The translations under genes and the position numbers were made by a program. Shown here in pieces: positions 1-7,117 of a DNA stretch of 15,229 nucleotides. The DNA comes from Actinomycetes bacterium (GTDB taxonomy: Bacteria > Actinomycetota > Thermoleophilia > Solirubrobacterales > 70-9): NCBI GenBank assembly GCA_023434465.1, contig JAEYSQ010000028.1, positions 1-15,229 on the forward strand. The letters are read 5' to 3'. The notes under the pieces are model-generated. The model had not been told where the DNA came from. It saw only the letters and a list, made by a program, of their open reading frames with translations, and made no database searches. Numbering within the stretch: the stretch's first letter is position 1; the number at the start of each line of letters is the position of its first letter.

Positions 1-53
1 TCCTCCTCGAGCTTCTTCAGACCTTCGGGCGTGATTTCAGACTGGCGACTCAC
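1..53 (-). CDS. greA: Transcription elongation factor GreA, N-terminal fragment (continues past left edge)
   Basis: Read leftward from a GTG at 53-51, the 17 complete codons give MSRQSEITPEGLKKLEE, the typical start of GreA (an ITPEGLKKLEEEL-like opening of the first coiled-coil helix). GreA binds RNA polymerase through the secondary channel and stimulates cleavage of backtracked transcripts. The start is supported by a purine-rich AGAGAGG ribosome site (minus strand, 69-63) with a 9-nt spacer. Only the N-terminus is in the window, so the C-terminal domain cannot be checked. The gene follows the coaX-dus-hydrolase operon on the same strand but appears to have its own promoter inside the end of the hydrolase gene. 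A GreB-like paralogue is possible but less likely. Confidence 0.85.
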   Translation of the reverse strand, partial: MSRQSEITPEGLKKLEE

Positions 54-157
54 AGGTATCAACCTCTCTTGGGACGACCGGAATGAACCGCCCGACCCTG
101 AAAATGACGAACGCCCTGAGCGGCACCAGGAGGCACCGGCAGGGCAGCGGACGGGCG

Positions 158-185
158 ATTATAACGAGGTGCGGGACTTGTTCAG
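158..185 (-). promoter_or_regulatory. Putative greA promoter (TATAAT overlapping upstream stop codon)
   Basis: On the minus strand a perfect TATAAT lies at 163-158 and contains the TAA stop codon of the upstream hydrolase gene. A weak -35 (CTGAAC, 185-180; TGA matches the consensus core) lies 16 nt upstream. Transcription would start near 151, giving greA a leader of about 97 nt. The region 54-158 has no other gene. It contains a possible hairpin pairing GCCCTG with CAGGGC, plus two copies of GGTGCC in the loop. The -10 is strong by sequence; the rest is inference. Confidence 0.5.
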
Positions 186-1055
186 CGACTCGGTCAGAAC
201 CCGGGCGAAGCGCACAGGGTCTTCGACCTGGGGATAGTGGCCGATTTCCGGCAGCCGGACGACCGGAAGTTCAGGTCTCATCTCCAGCAGGCCGTCGAGA
301 ATGCCCGGTACTGCGACCGGGTCCTGCATTCCCCAGGCCAGGTTGAGGTCACCCTTCCAGTTGGACACGGCCCCGTGCCAGCGATCAGCGTAGATCACCC
401 GTTCGTCCATGTAGGAGACGAGTTTGTGACCGAGACGGTTGCCGTCGTTGTAGGTCATCAGGCTCCAGTAATCGATCGCGTCTTCGTCGGTCATCGGGTG
501 CGCGCCGCCGAATACCGAAGCGAACTGCCTCCGAAAGAACGCCTCGTTGGAGAACCGGGCGGCCAGCGGCCCGAGCGGGCCCCTCAACAGTTTCTGGGCC
601 AGGGTGGGGTTTGAGCGTTCGACCAGGATCGAGCCGTTGAAGAGCAGCATTCCGGCCAGCTCGAACCGAAGTTCACCGGCCAGGTCACGGGCCAGGAGCT
701 CGGTTGCGACCGAGCTCCCGAAGTCATGGGCGCAGATGAAGGCCGGTTGGTCACCCCATTTGCGGCAGATCAACTCCTCCGTCAGGTCGGCCTGCCAGGA
801 GAGCGTGTACGAGTGGTCGCGCGGTTTGTCGGAGAAACCGAAGCCCAGGAAATCGAAGGCGAGGATTGCCCGTTGCGGCATCAACTCGACCAGGTACCGC
901 CAGTCGTACGAACAGGTAGGGAAACCGTGCAGGAGGACCAGCGGCGGACCTTCGCCTGCCTGGGAGAAGGTGTGTATCCGGCGCCCGCGGAACTCCTCGA
1001 GGGTTCCCTTCTGGCGCCAGTCCTCAACCCGGTCCGATAGCGGTGTGCTGCTCAC
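159..1055 (-). CDS. MEST/PEG1-like alpha/beta hydrolase (haloalkane dehalogenase/epoxide hydrolase superfamily)
   Basis: 298 residues, a single alpha/beta hydrolase domain. HGFP at 43-46 is the oxyanion-hole motif. The nucleophile elbow is HDFGSS with Asp111 in place of Ser, as in haloalkane dehalogenases and epoxide hydrolases. Asp245 (GMQDPV) is a candidate acid and His273 (IGHYPQVEDP) the catalytic His. Several stretches, namely FPTCSYDW, DFLGFGFSDKPR, YNDGN followed by an RW pair, and HYPQVEDP, resemble the vertebrate MEST (PEG1) family more than classical dehalogenases. The substrate is unknown for both. It starts with GTG at 1055, which overlaps the dus stop by 4 nt (GTGA), so it is probably translationally coupled as the last gene of coaX-dus-hydrolase. 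No signal peptide is seen, so it is likely cytoplasmic. Fold call is firm; function is not. Confidence 0.85.
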   Translation of the reverse strand: MSSTPLSDRVEDWRQKGTLEEFRGRRIHTFSQAGEGPPLVLLHGFPTCSYDWRYLVELMPQRAILAFDFLGFGFSDKPRDHSYTLSWQADLTEELICRKWGDQPAFICAHDFGSSVATELLARDLAGELRFELAGMLLFNGSILVERSNPTLAQKLLRGPLGPLAARFSNEAFFRRQFASVFGGAHPMTDEDAIDYWSLMTYNDGNRLGHKLVSYMDERVIYADRWHGAVSNWKGDLNLAWGMQDPVAVPGILDGLLEMRPELPVVRLPEIGHYPQVEDPVRFARVLTESLNKSRTSL

Positions 1056-2074
1056 GCGGTGACCAGTTCCCCGGCCCGGATCGAAGCCACGATCTCACGG
1101 GCCCGGTCGAGTCCGGCGGTCTGGCAGAGCTCGTTCCGGGTCAGTTTTGGTACGTCCAACTGATCGAGGTACCAGGGGTAGAACTTGCGCAGATAACGGC
1201 CGGCGCGCTCCCGCCCGAGGTGTTCCTCTGCCCGGTCCATCACCCAGGCCAGTTCGTCCATCACGGTCTCCCGCGAGGGCGGATCGACCTCCTGGCCGGT
1301 CAGCTCGGCGAAGACCCAGGGCCGACCGAGCGATCCGCGGGCGATCATCACCGCGTCAGCGTTCGACTCCTCGTAGGCGGTCCGGGCGGCATCGGCATCG
1401 CTGAGGCCACCCGAGATGATCATCGGCACGTCGATCGCGGCTGTCAGCTCGCGGGCCATCGCGTAGTCCGGCTGCCCCTTGTGTCCCTGTTTGGCGACTC
1501 GAGGGTGAAAGCCGATTCCGGCTGCCCCGGCCTCCTCGACCAGCCGGATCGCGAGTTCGTACCCGGAGCGATCTCCGGGCATCAATCCGGACCGGATTTT
1601 GACCGTGACCGGCAGGCCGCTGCCCTCGCGAGCGGCACGCGCAAGGTCGAGAGCCAGCTCGGGGTCGGAGAGCAGCTCCGCTCCGGCTCCGGTCTTGCGT
1701 ACCTTCGGGACCGGACATCCCATGTTGATGTCGATCAGGTCGGCTCCGGCCTCGGCGGCAATCCGGGCCCCGGACTCCATCGCCTCCGGCGAGTGACCGA
1801 AAAGCTGGATCGAAACCGGATGCTCCTGCGGATGGATCCGCATCAGTTCCTTCATCGTCTTCTCGTTGCCGTAATGAAGTCCGAAGCTGGAAACCATCTC
1901 GGAAACGGCGAGACCGGCTCCGTAGCGTTTCGCCTGCAAGCGGACGAACCAGTTGCCGATACTGGCCAGCGGTGCCAGCAGCACCCGGTTGGAAATCCTC
2001 ACCCCGCCGATCTCGAATGGTTCGGTGAGCGGGGGCTGTGACCGGGTCGTGGCTTCAGCCACGGTTTCGCTCAT
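1052..2074 (-). CDS. dus: tRNA-dihydrouridine synthase (DusB/NifR3-like)
   Basis: 340 residues, FMN-dependent reductase of uridines in the tRNA D-loop. The TIM barrel begins after about 20 extra residues with VLLAPLASIGNWFVR. The catalytic motif NMGCPVPKVRKTGAG carries the active-site Cys120. KIRSG (159-163) and the FMN-binding SGG (221-223) and ARGSLGRPW (245-253) motifs follow, with a helical C-terminal RNA-binding region (about 260-340). The motif that is usually HGRTR-like reads GFHPRVAKQGHKG here, a moderate departure from Escherichia coli DusB. The ATG start at 2074 lies within the end of coaX (20-nt overlap). An AAGGGG ribosome-site candidate is rather distant; an internal GTG (codon 5) is an alternative. 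Downstream it overlaps the hydrolase by 4 nt. The family is clear; the exact tRNA position modified is not. Confidence 0.93.
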   Translation of the reverse strand: MSETVAEATTRSQPPLTEPFEIGGVRISNRVLLAPLASIGNWFVRLQAKRYGAGLAVSEMVSSFGLHYGNEKTMKELMRIHPQEHPVSIQLFGHSPEAMESGARIAAEAGADLIDINMGCPVPKVRKTGAGAELLSDPELALDLARAAREGSGLPVTVKIRSGLMPGDRSGYELAIRLVEEAGAAGIGFHPRVAKQGHKGQPDYAMARELTAAIDVPMIISGGLSDADAARTAYEESNADAVMIARGSLGRPWVFAELTGQEVDPPSRETVMDELAWVMDRAEEHLGRERAGRYLRKFYPWYLDQLDVPKLTRNELCQTAGLDRAREIVASIRAGELVTA

Positions 2075-2822
2075 GAATGATGCGGAGCCCCTTGAGCGTG
2101 AGGAGCTCGTCTATCTCGTCGATCACTTCCGAGTACGGGACGATCGATTTCGCGTATCCACCGGTGGCGATGAAACGCGCGCTTCCGCCGAGTTCCTTGT
2201 TGATCCGCCGCGCGATGCCGTCGACCAGTCCGGCGAACCCGTAGATCACGCCGACCTGGATCGCTTCCCGGGAAGAGGTCCCGATCGCCTTCTTCGGTTC
2301 CCCCAGGTCGATCCGCGAGATCCGCGCGGCCCTTTCGGTCAGAGCGGTCAACGAGATCTCGACCCCGGGCGCGATCGCGCCACCGAGGTACGCACCGTCG
2401 GCCGATACCGCGTCGAAATTGATTCCGGTTCCGAAATCGACCCCGACACAGACGTCTCCGACCTCCTCATAGGCGGCGATCGCGTTGACGAGCCGGTCAG
2501 CCCCGACCTCGCTCGGGTTGTCAATTTCGATGGCCATCCCGGTCCGGATGCCCGGCCCGACCAGCAGGCAACCGACGTCGAGGTACTTCTCGGCCAGATC
2601 CGTGTACTCGGCCCCGAGCGGCGGCACCACGGATGAAACGACGAGCCCGTCCAGGTCACCGAAACCGGTTCCCTTGAGGGCCATCAGGCCCGCGATGCGC
2701 TCGGCCAGTTCGTCGCTGGTCGCGCCCGCCCTCGTCTGGAAGCGCCAGTGGCGGGTCAGCTCGGCTCCTTCGAAGGCGCCGAGATGCGTCTGGGTGTTAC
2801 CAACGTCGATTGCGAGCAGCAT
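2055..2822 (-). CDS. coaX: Type III pantothenate kinase
   Basis: 255 residues, first step of coenzyme A synthesis (ATP-dependent phosphorylation of pantothenate), cytoplasmic, ASKHA fold. The phosphate-1 motif is IDVGNTQTHLGAF at 5-17. GADRLVNA (107-114) is the conserved substrate-side motif. The phosphate-2 region is VDFGTGINFD at 128-137, where most family members have GTA(T/L)T. GGAIAPG (147-153) and ATGGYA (219-224) complete the set. Length matches the family. It is the first gene of a leftward operon with dus and the hydrolase, sharing 20 nt with dus. The start at 2822 is fixed by the N-terminal DVGNT motif. No clear Shine-Dalgarno or -10 was found upstream; 2823-2913 is a 91-bp gap shared with the divergent GST gene. 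Confidence 0.95.
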   Translation of the reverse strand: MLLAIDVGNTQTHLGAFEGAELTRHWRFQTRAGATSDELAERIAGLMALKGTGFGDLDGLVVSSVVPPLGAEYTDLAEKYLDVGCLLVGPGIRTGMAIEIDNPSEVGADRLVNAIAAYEEVGDVCVGVDFGTGINFDAVSADGAYLGGAIAPGVEISLTALTERAARISRIDLGEPKKAIGTSSREAIQVGVIYGFAGLVDGIARRINKELGGSARFIATGGYAKSIVPYSEVIDEIDELLTLKGLRIIHERNRG

Positions 2823-2901
2823 GGGTCAGAAAGTGTGGCAGGAAGAGCCCGGGTAAGGCGGAGCGGGTTTATCCGGCAGGGCGGGTCTGACCTCCCCGAC
2901 T

Positions 2902-2913
2902 TAGGATGTCTGC
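2902..2913 (+). promoter_or_regulatory. Possible -10 (TAGGAT) next to the GST start
   Basis: TAGGAT at 2902-2907 ends 6 nt before the ATG at 2914. This is the spacing of leaderless actinobacterial promoters (TANNNT then the start codon). The same bases include AGGA, which could instead be a weak Shine-Dalgarno 7 nt before the ATG, so the two readings compete. No convincing -35 was seen. Confidence 0.3.
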
Positions 2914-3660
2914 ATGAGCAAGGCGACGCTGTTCTCACTGCCCGGATCCCATCCCGCGATCAGCGTCAAGCTGATGCTCGGTTTCAAGGGCATCGATTTC
3001 AAGACGGTCGACCTGATGCCTCTGATCCACAAGGGAGTCCTGCGGGCCGCCGGATTCCCGGGCACCACCGTTCCCGCTCTCAAGTTCAATCAGGAGAAAC
3101 TTCAGGGCTCGATCGAGATCGCCCGTGCCCTTGACCGGATCGTGCCGGAACCGTCGCTGCTTCCGGCTGACGACGAGACCCGCAAGAAGGTGTTGATCGC
3201 CGAAGCGTTCGGGGAGGCTGAACTTCAGCATGCGGTTCGCCAGATCCTCTGGAACGCGGTCCGCCGCCAGCCGAAGTCGATCGCGACTTTCCTCGAAGGG
3301 TCGAGCCTGCCGCTGCCGCCGAAGATCGCCGCCTACACCAGCGGACCGATCATCTGGGGCGAGTACAAGGTGAACGATTCGACCGACGAGAACGTCAAGG
3401 CCAACCTGGCCTCCCTGTCCGAGTGGCTGGACCGGCTCGATGCCTGGGTCGCCGACGGCACGCTCGGCTCCGATACTCCGAATGCGGCGGACTTCCAGAT
3501 CGCCACCAGCGTTCGCCTCGCGGCGACCCTCCAGGACCTTCGTCCATTCCTCGAGGGCAGACCGGTCTTCGAGGCGGCGAAGAGAGCCTGCCCGGTCTAT
3601 CCCGGCGACGTTCCCCCGGCGCTCCCGCCCGAGTGGCTCGCCCCGCTCCGCACCACCTGA
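2914..3660 (+). CDS. Glutathione S-transferase-like protein
   Basis: 248 residues. The first 80 form a thioredoxin-fold GST N-terminal domain: TLFSLPGSHPA, then the cis-proline motif TTVPAL (Pro54), then GSIEIARALD (65-74), matching the glutathione gamma-glutamyl-binding segment that usually reads (E/D)S-x-x-I. Residues about 90-230 are helical, with SLSEWLDRLDAWV and AADFQIATSVRL matching the GST C-terminal domain (N-capping Asp in NAADFQIA). No Cys or Tyr sits at the usual catalytic place; Ser8 or Ser12 are candidates. Many actinobacteria lack glutathione, so the thiol used is uncertain. It stands alone, divergent from coaX and convergent with the flavoprotein gene. Substrate not inferable. 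Confidence 0.75.
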   Translation: MSKATLFSLPGSHPAISVKLMLGFKGIDFKTVDLMPLIHKGVLRAAGFPGTTVPALKFNQEKLQGSIEIARALDRIVPEPSLLPADDETRKKVLIAEAFGEAELQHAVRQILWNAVRRQPKSIATFLEGSSLPLPPKIAAYTSGPIIWGEYKVNDSTDENVKANLASLSEWLDRLDAWVADGTLGSDTPNAADFQIATSVRLAATLQDLRPFLEGRPVFEAAKRACPVYPGDVPPALPPEWLAPLRTT

Positions 3661-3669
3661 GCTTCGCCC

Positions 3670-3702
3670 ACCCGGTTCATCGAGATCCCACCCGAATCGG
3701 GT
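3670..3702 (+). terminator. Possible hairpin after the GST gene
   Basis: ACCCGGTTC (3670-3678) can pair with GAATCGGGT (3694-3702) as a 9-bp RNA stem with one G-U pair and a 15-nt loop. It lies in the 51-bp gap between convergent stop codons. No T run follows and the loop is long, so a terminator role is tentative. Confidence 0.3.
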
Positions 3703-3711
3703 CCGCCCTCT

Positions 3712-4923
3712 CTACAGGGTGGCGAGGTCGACGTCGGGGTCGGCGAGTGCGGCAAGGTCGACGTTGCGCTCTGACTTGATCAGGGCGGCGATCGTGTCGC
3801 TTACGTCCCAGATGTTCACATTCATGCCGGCCTGGATCTGACCGTCCTTGAGCCAGAAGGCGATGAACTCGCGCTCCTCCTTGCTTCCCCGGATCACGAC
3901 CTCGTCCCAGTCGGTGGCGTAGCCGACGTACTCCATGCCAACGTCGTACTGATCCGAGAAGAAATACGGGAGCTCGTCATAGACGACTTCGTCCCCGGCG
4001 ATCGACTTGCCGGCCGCGAGGCCCTGGCGGCGCGCGTTGGCCCAATGCTCGATCCGGATCCGGTCACCGTAGAAGGGATGAAACTGGTTGGCGATGTCCC
4101 CGGCCGCGTAAATCCCCTCGGCTTCGGTGCGGAGACCGGCATCGACCGGCACGCCGTTGTTGAGTTCGAGCCCGGCGGCCTCGGCCAGCCCGGTCCGCGG
4201 CACGGCTCCGACGCCGACCACGACCAGGTCGGCGGGAATCTCGCCGGCGGTGGTCCTGACTCCGCTGACCGCCCCGTCACCGATGAAGGCCTCGACCCCG
4301 GTTCCGGACTTGAAGTCCACACCGTGCTCGATGTGGACGTCGCGGTAGACGCCGCCGATCTCGGTGCCGAGCACCTTTTCCAACGGGACCTCCTGCGGTT
4401 CGACCAGGGTCACCTCGCAACCTTTCTGGCGAGCCGAAGCGGCGACTTCAGAGCCGATCCATCCCGCCCCGACGACGACCAGCCTGGTCCCCTCACGCAG
4501 ATGCCTGCCTAGCTCGGCCGAGTCGGCCGCGGTGCGCAGGTAATGGATGCCTTCGAGATCTGCGCCCGGCACATCGATTCGCCTCGGTTCGCATCCAGTG
4601 GCCAGCAGTAGCCGGTCGTAGGACTCCGGCTCGGCACCCTCGATCAGGACGGTCCGGTTGCCAGGATCGATCCCGGTAACGAAGGTCGAGGTCCGGAGGT
4701 CGATGTTCTTCGTGGCGTGGAAAGACTCGTCGTGGACCCAGGCGAGATCTTCCTTCTCGCCTCGCAGGTAGTCCTTTGAAAGCGGCGGGCGCTCGTACGG
4801 CCGCTCCGGTTCGTCACCGATCAGCAGGATCTCGCCCTCGAACCCTGCCTCTCTCGCGCCTTCGGCTGCCCGCGCCCCGGCCAGGCTGGCCCCGACAATC
4901 ACGATCCGGTCAAATTCGCTCAT
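3712..4923 (-). CDS. FAD-dependent ferredoxin reductase-type pyridine nucleotide oxidoreductase (BphA4/rhodocoxin reductase-like)
   Basis: 403 residues, two dinucleotide folds. The FAD fold starts at IVIVGASLAGARAA (7-20), followed by the family motif RPYERPPLSKDYL (41-53). The NAD fold is VVVGAGWIGSEVA (149-161), with an acidic residue (Glu175) ending its second strand, suggesting NADH preference. The second FAD contact is YAAGDIA (272-278). EHWANARRQG (292-301) and the C-terminal reductase domain after about 320 are typical of reductases feeding electrons to a ferredoxin for a P450 or ring oxygenase. No ferredoxin, P450 or oxygenase gene is nearby, so the partner is unknown. The ATG at 4923 has a good GGAGG site (minus, 4933-4929). 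Related NADH oxidases or nitrite-reductase-type enzymes are the alternative. Confidence 0.88.
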   Translation of the reverse strand: MSEFDRIVIVGASLAGARAAEGAREAGFEGEILLIGDEPERPYERPPLSKDYLRGEKEDLAWVHDESFHATKNIDLRTSTFVTGIDPGNRTVLIEGAEPESYDRLLLATGCEPRRIDVPGADLEGIHYLRTAADSAELGRHLREGTRLVVVGAGWIGSEVAASARQKGCEVTLVEPQEVPLEKVLGTEIGGVYRDVHIEHGVDFKSGTGVEAFIGDGAVSGVRTTAGEIPADLVVVGVGAVPRTGLAEAAGLELNNGVPVDAGLRTEAEGIYAAGDIANQFHPFYGDRIRIEHWANARRQGLAAGKSIAGDEVVYDELPYFFSDQYDVGMEYVGYATDWDEVVIRGSKEEREFIAFWLKDGQIQAGMNVNIWDVSDTIAALIKSERNVDLAALADPDVDLATL

Positions 4924-4951
4924 CTCCGCCTCCGTTCAGGTCTGTCTTTCA

Positions 4952-4957
4952 AACCTA
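4952..4957 (-). promoter_or_regulatory. Possible -10 of the ferredoxin reductase gene
   Basis: TAGGTT on the minus strand (4957-4952) would start transcription near 4945, leaving a leader of about 22 nt that contains the GGAGG ribosome site. No -35 is recognised. A perfect 12-bp palindrome, GCCGGGCCCGGC, lies just upstream at 4965-4976. Confidence 0.3.
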
Positions 4958-5003
4958 CTCCCCGGCCGGGCCCGGCAGTCCGCTGCAACTTCCGGGAAAC
5001 GCA

Positions 5004-5033
5004 TTGTTTATGGCTCGGGCAGCGGGGTAGAGA
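5004..5033 (+). promoter_or_regulatory. Possible protease promoter, near-leaderless
   Basis: TTGTTT (5004-5009) and TAGAGA (5028-5033) form a weak -35/-10 pair with an 18-nt spacer. The -10 ends 7 nt before the protease ATG at 5041 and no Shine-Dalgarno is visible, so the transcript could begin at or next to the start codon. The -10 lacks the final T. Confidence 0.3.
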
Positions 5034-5040
5034 GTGGCTC

Positions 5041-5874
5041 ATGACCAAATGGAAATCCATCCTTGTCTCTGTCCTCGCGGCCCTTGCGGTTGGCCTGACC
5101 ATCCCGGCCGCTTCGTCGGCATGGGCCCCGGCAAGCTCCGCCACCGTCCACCCCGGCGTTCAGACCTTCACCGAAGGCGGCCAATGCACGGCCAACTTCG
5201 TCTTCCAGAACGGCTCTGAGGTTTACATCGGACAGGCGGCCCACTGTTCCGGCACCGGCGAAGCGACCGACACCAACGGTTGCGAAGCCGGCGCGTTGCC
5301 GATCGGCACCCCGGTCGAGGTGACCGGCGCCAGCCAGCCCGGCACCCTCGCCTACAGCTCCTGGAACACGATGCAGGCCAAGGGCGAAACCGACCAGGCA
5401 ACCTGCGATTTCAACGACTTCGCGCTGATCAGGCTCCAACCCTCCGACGTCGGCAAGGTCAACCCGTCGGTTCCGGGTTACGGCGGACCGACCGGCATCG
5501 GCGGTCCCGGCGGCCTCGGCTCGAGCGTGTACTCATGGGGCAATTCCTCGCTGCGCCAGGGCATCCGCCAGCTCAGTCCGAAGCAGGGAATCGTCCTCAG
5601 CAACGACGCCAGCGGCTGGAGCCACAACGTCTACACCCTGACTCCGGGAATCCCGGGTGACTCGGGCAGTGGATTCCTCAACCGGAGCGGCCAGGCCTTC
5701 GGCACGCTCAGCACCCTGCAGCTCCTGCCGACCGTCGGCGCCAACGGCGTTGGCGATCTCGCCAGCGAGCTGGCCTACCTCAAGGCCAACGAACCGGCCT
5801 TTGCCGGTACCCAGCTCGTGAACGGCACCGAGCCGTTCAAGCCGAACCTGGTCGGCGCCATTCTCGGCGGCTGA
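5041..5874 (+). CDS. Secreted trypsin-like (S1 family) serine protease
   Basis: 277 residues. The N-terminus is a Sec signal: MTKWK, a hydrophobic core (about 7-20), then small residues with possible cleavage after ASSA (about 27 or 34). The mature part has the chymotrypsin triad in order: His68 in AAHCS, Asp126 in CDFNDFALI, Ser208 in GIPGDSGSG. Four cysteines (49, 69, 81, 122) are consistent with two disulphides; Cys49-Cys69 around the histidine matches the classical pair. Little sequence separates the signal from the domain, so a long propeptide is unlikely. It is probably exported to degrade extracellular protein; specificity cannot be read. It is monocistronic, divergent from the flavoprotein gene, and followed by a strong hairpin. 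Confidence 0.88.
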   Translation: MTKWKSILVSVLAALAVGLTIPAASSAWAPASSATVHPGVQTFTEGGQCTANFVFQNGSEVYIGQAAHCSGTGEATDTNGCEAGALPIGTPVEVTGASQPGTLAYSSWNTMQAKGETDQATCDFNDFALIRLQPSDVGKVNPSVPGYGGPTGIGGPGGLGSSVYSWGNSSLRQGIRQLSPKQGIVLSNDASGWSHNVYTLTPGIPGDSGSGFLNRSGQAFGTLSTLQLLPTVGANGVGDLASELAYLKANEPAFAGTQLVNGTEPFKPNLVGAILGG

Positions 5875-5905
5875 CCCGGAAGCGCAGCCCCCTGCGCAGT
5901 CCGCA

Positions 5906-5946
5906 AACGCGAAGCGCCCCGACCATCCCCGGGGCGTTTTCGCGTT
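5906..5946. terminator. Two-part hairpin terminator between convergent genes
   Basis: CGCCCCG (5915-5921) pairs perfectly with CGGGGCG (5930-5936) around an 8-nt loop. Beyond a small asymmetric bulge (G on the left, TT on the right), AACGCGAA (5906-5913) pairs perfectly with TTCGCGTT (5939-5946). That makes 15 base pairs of stem in a gap between two stop codons (5874 and 5956). The TTTT at 5937-5940 on the plus strand and the AA-rich opposite arm suit use in both directions. Confidence 0.8.
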
Positions 5947-5955
5947 AAGGGGACC

Positions 5956-7044
5956 TCAAGGATTGATCGAGATTCCCTGGTTGGGCGGGACCTTGCCGTC
6001 CATCAACTCGATCAGGGAGTCACGGATCGCGGCGGCGCCGGAGCCGGTTCGAACTTCCATCCAGTCGCGACTGCGATCGGTGAAACGGTCCTGGCTCTTT
6101 GCGAGCCTCTCACCGAGGCCATCTTCGCCCCAGTCCGCGTTTCGCTTGACCACCCGGTCCGGAGCGAAGAAAAACTGTGGTTGCGGACCCGGCAACGACG
6201 CTCCTTCTTCCGGAATCATCGATTCCCAGTCAGCGATGCCGACCGCGACGCTGGCGAGCAGCCGGTCACCAAAATGTGAGTGGATGCGGTGGCGAAGGTC
6301 GGCGTTGCCACCGAAGTCGACGTAGATCGTCGCCGTGTCGGCATCGAGGCTCTCGAGATCGTCATAGGTCACGACCGCGTCCCAGTGTTCGGTGCTCCTG
6401 GTGAAATCGAGGTTGCCGGGTGAAGTCAGACCGACCGTTTCGATCGGCGAATCGAAGTCAACCTGCAGCGCATGGCCGAGTCCGAGCGCGGTCTTGCTCG
6501 AGGCGCTGGACGCGACCAGTTGGGCCGCTCCGCCGAAGTCGATTTCGTTCAGCCAGTCAGCCAGCAGCCAGGAGGTTCCGTAAAGCGGCATGAAGATCGA
6601 AACCAGGCGCTCCCGCTCGTCGTCCTTTTCACCCCGGACCAGGCGATACTCGTTGTAGACCGCTGGAAGTTCGGCCCGGTAGTCGGTCACGTCGGTGAAG
6701 CCCGAATCACGGATCCGTCCGGGTTCGAGCACGGCATGGGTGGACATCGGGAGATATCCGAAGACCCTCGCCCCTTCTTCGATCCCGTCGGCCTTCGACT
6801 TGACCACCGACGCGTACCCCCAGGCCGGGATCCGACCCAGTCCATCCTCGGCCGGATAGAAGTTCCAGTAGCTCATCGCCTCGCCCATCGCCCCGTAGGT
6901 GACGTTGTTGGCAGTCAAAGAGAAGTGTTCGACGGCCAACAGGATCTGGCCGTCATCGATCTCCTGCGCTTCTCCCGAGGAGTCGAGCACCGTGGTGTCC
7001 CGCAGATCATCGCGGCGGACAGCGAAGTCATATGAATCGGACAT
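5956..7044 (-). CDS. DUF2855 family protein (medium-chain reductase-like)
   Basis: 362 residues. The opening (FSLTANNVTYGAMGEAMSYWNFYPA, given here only in part as SLTANNVTYGAMGE) and the GRIPAWGYASV segment match DUF2855, a family distantly related to zinc-free quinone oxidoreductases of the medium-chain dehydrogenase/reductase superfamily. The middle segment SSASSKTALGLGHAL (about 178-192) occupies the place of the nucleotide-binding loop. TIYVDFGGNADLR and the conserved phenylalanine-rich QPQFFFAP segment follow. Reaction unknown; an NAD(P)H-dependent reductase role is inference. No signal peptide. It is convergent with the protease and divergent from the radical SAM gene, with an 86-bp gap. 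A TAGGCT 7 nt before the ATG suggests a leaderless start. Confidence 0.8.
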   Translation of the reverse strand: MSDSYDFAVRRDDLRDTTVLDSSGEAQEIDDGQILLAVEHFSLTANNVTYGAMGEAMSYWNFYPAEDGLGRIPAWGYASVVKSKADGIEEGARVFGYLPMSTHAVLEPGRIRDSGFTDVTDYRAELPAVYNEYRLVRGEKDDERERLVSIFMPLYGTSWLLADWLNEIDFGGAAQLVASSASSKTALGLGHALQVDFDSPIETVGLTSPGNLDFTRSTEHWDAVVTYDDLESLDADTATIYVDFGGNADLRHRIHSHFGDRLLASVAVGIADWESMIPEEGASLPGPQPQFFFAPDRVVKRNADWGEDGLGERLAKSQDRFTDRSRDWMEVRTGSGAAAIRDSLIELMDGKVPPNQGISINP

Positions 7045-7051
7045 GAGGCGG

Positions 7052-7057
7052 AGCCTA
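7052..7057 (-). promoter_or_regulatory. Likely -10 (TAGGCT) for a leaderless DUF2855 transcript
   Basis: On the minus strand TAGGCT (7057-7052) fits TANNNT and ends 7 nt before the ATG at 7044. There is no Shine-Dalgarno in between, so transcription would start at the start codon. No -35 was identified. Confidence 0.4.
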
Positions 7058-7117
7058 CCGATTCCCGTGTAACACTTGTTCTATGTGTTGCATCGCTCGG
7101 ACACGCCGATCCCTGTG

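Noticed and set aside
1043..2041. A 332-residue open frame on the plus strand opposite dus
   Set aside because: Antisense to a complete dihydrouridine synthase; no motif and no ribosome site.
3690..3702. ACCCGAATCGGGT palindrome as a stand-alone hairpin
   Set aside because: The loop would be at most 3 nt with a 5-bp stem; the alternative 9-bp pairing with 3670-3678 is better and was listed instead.
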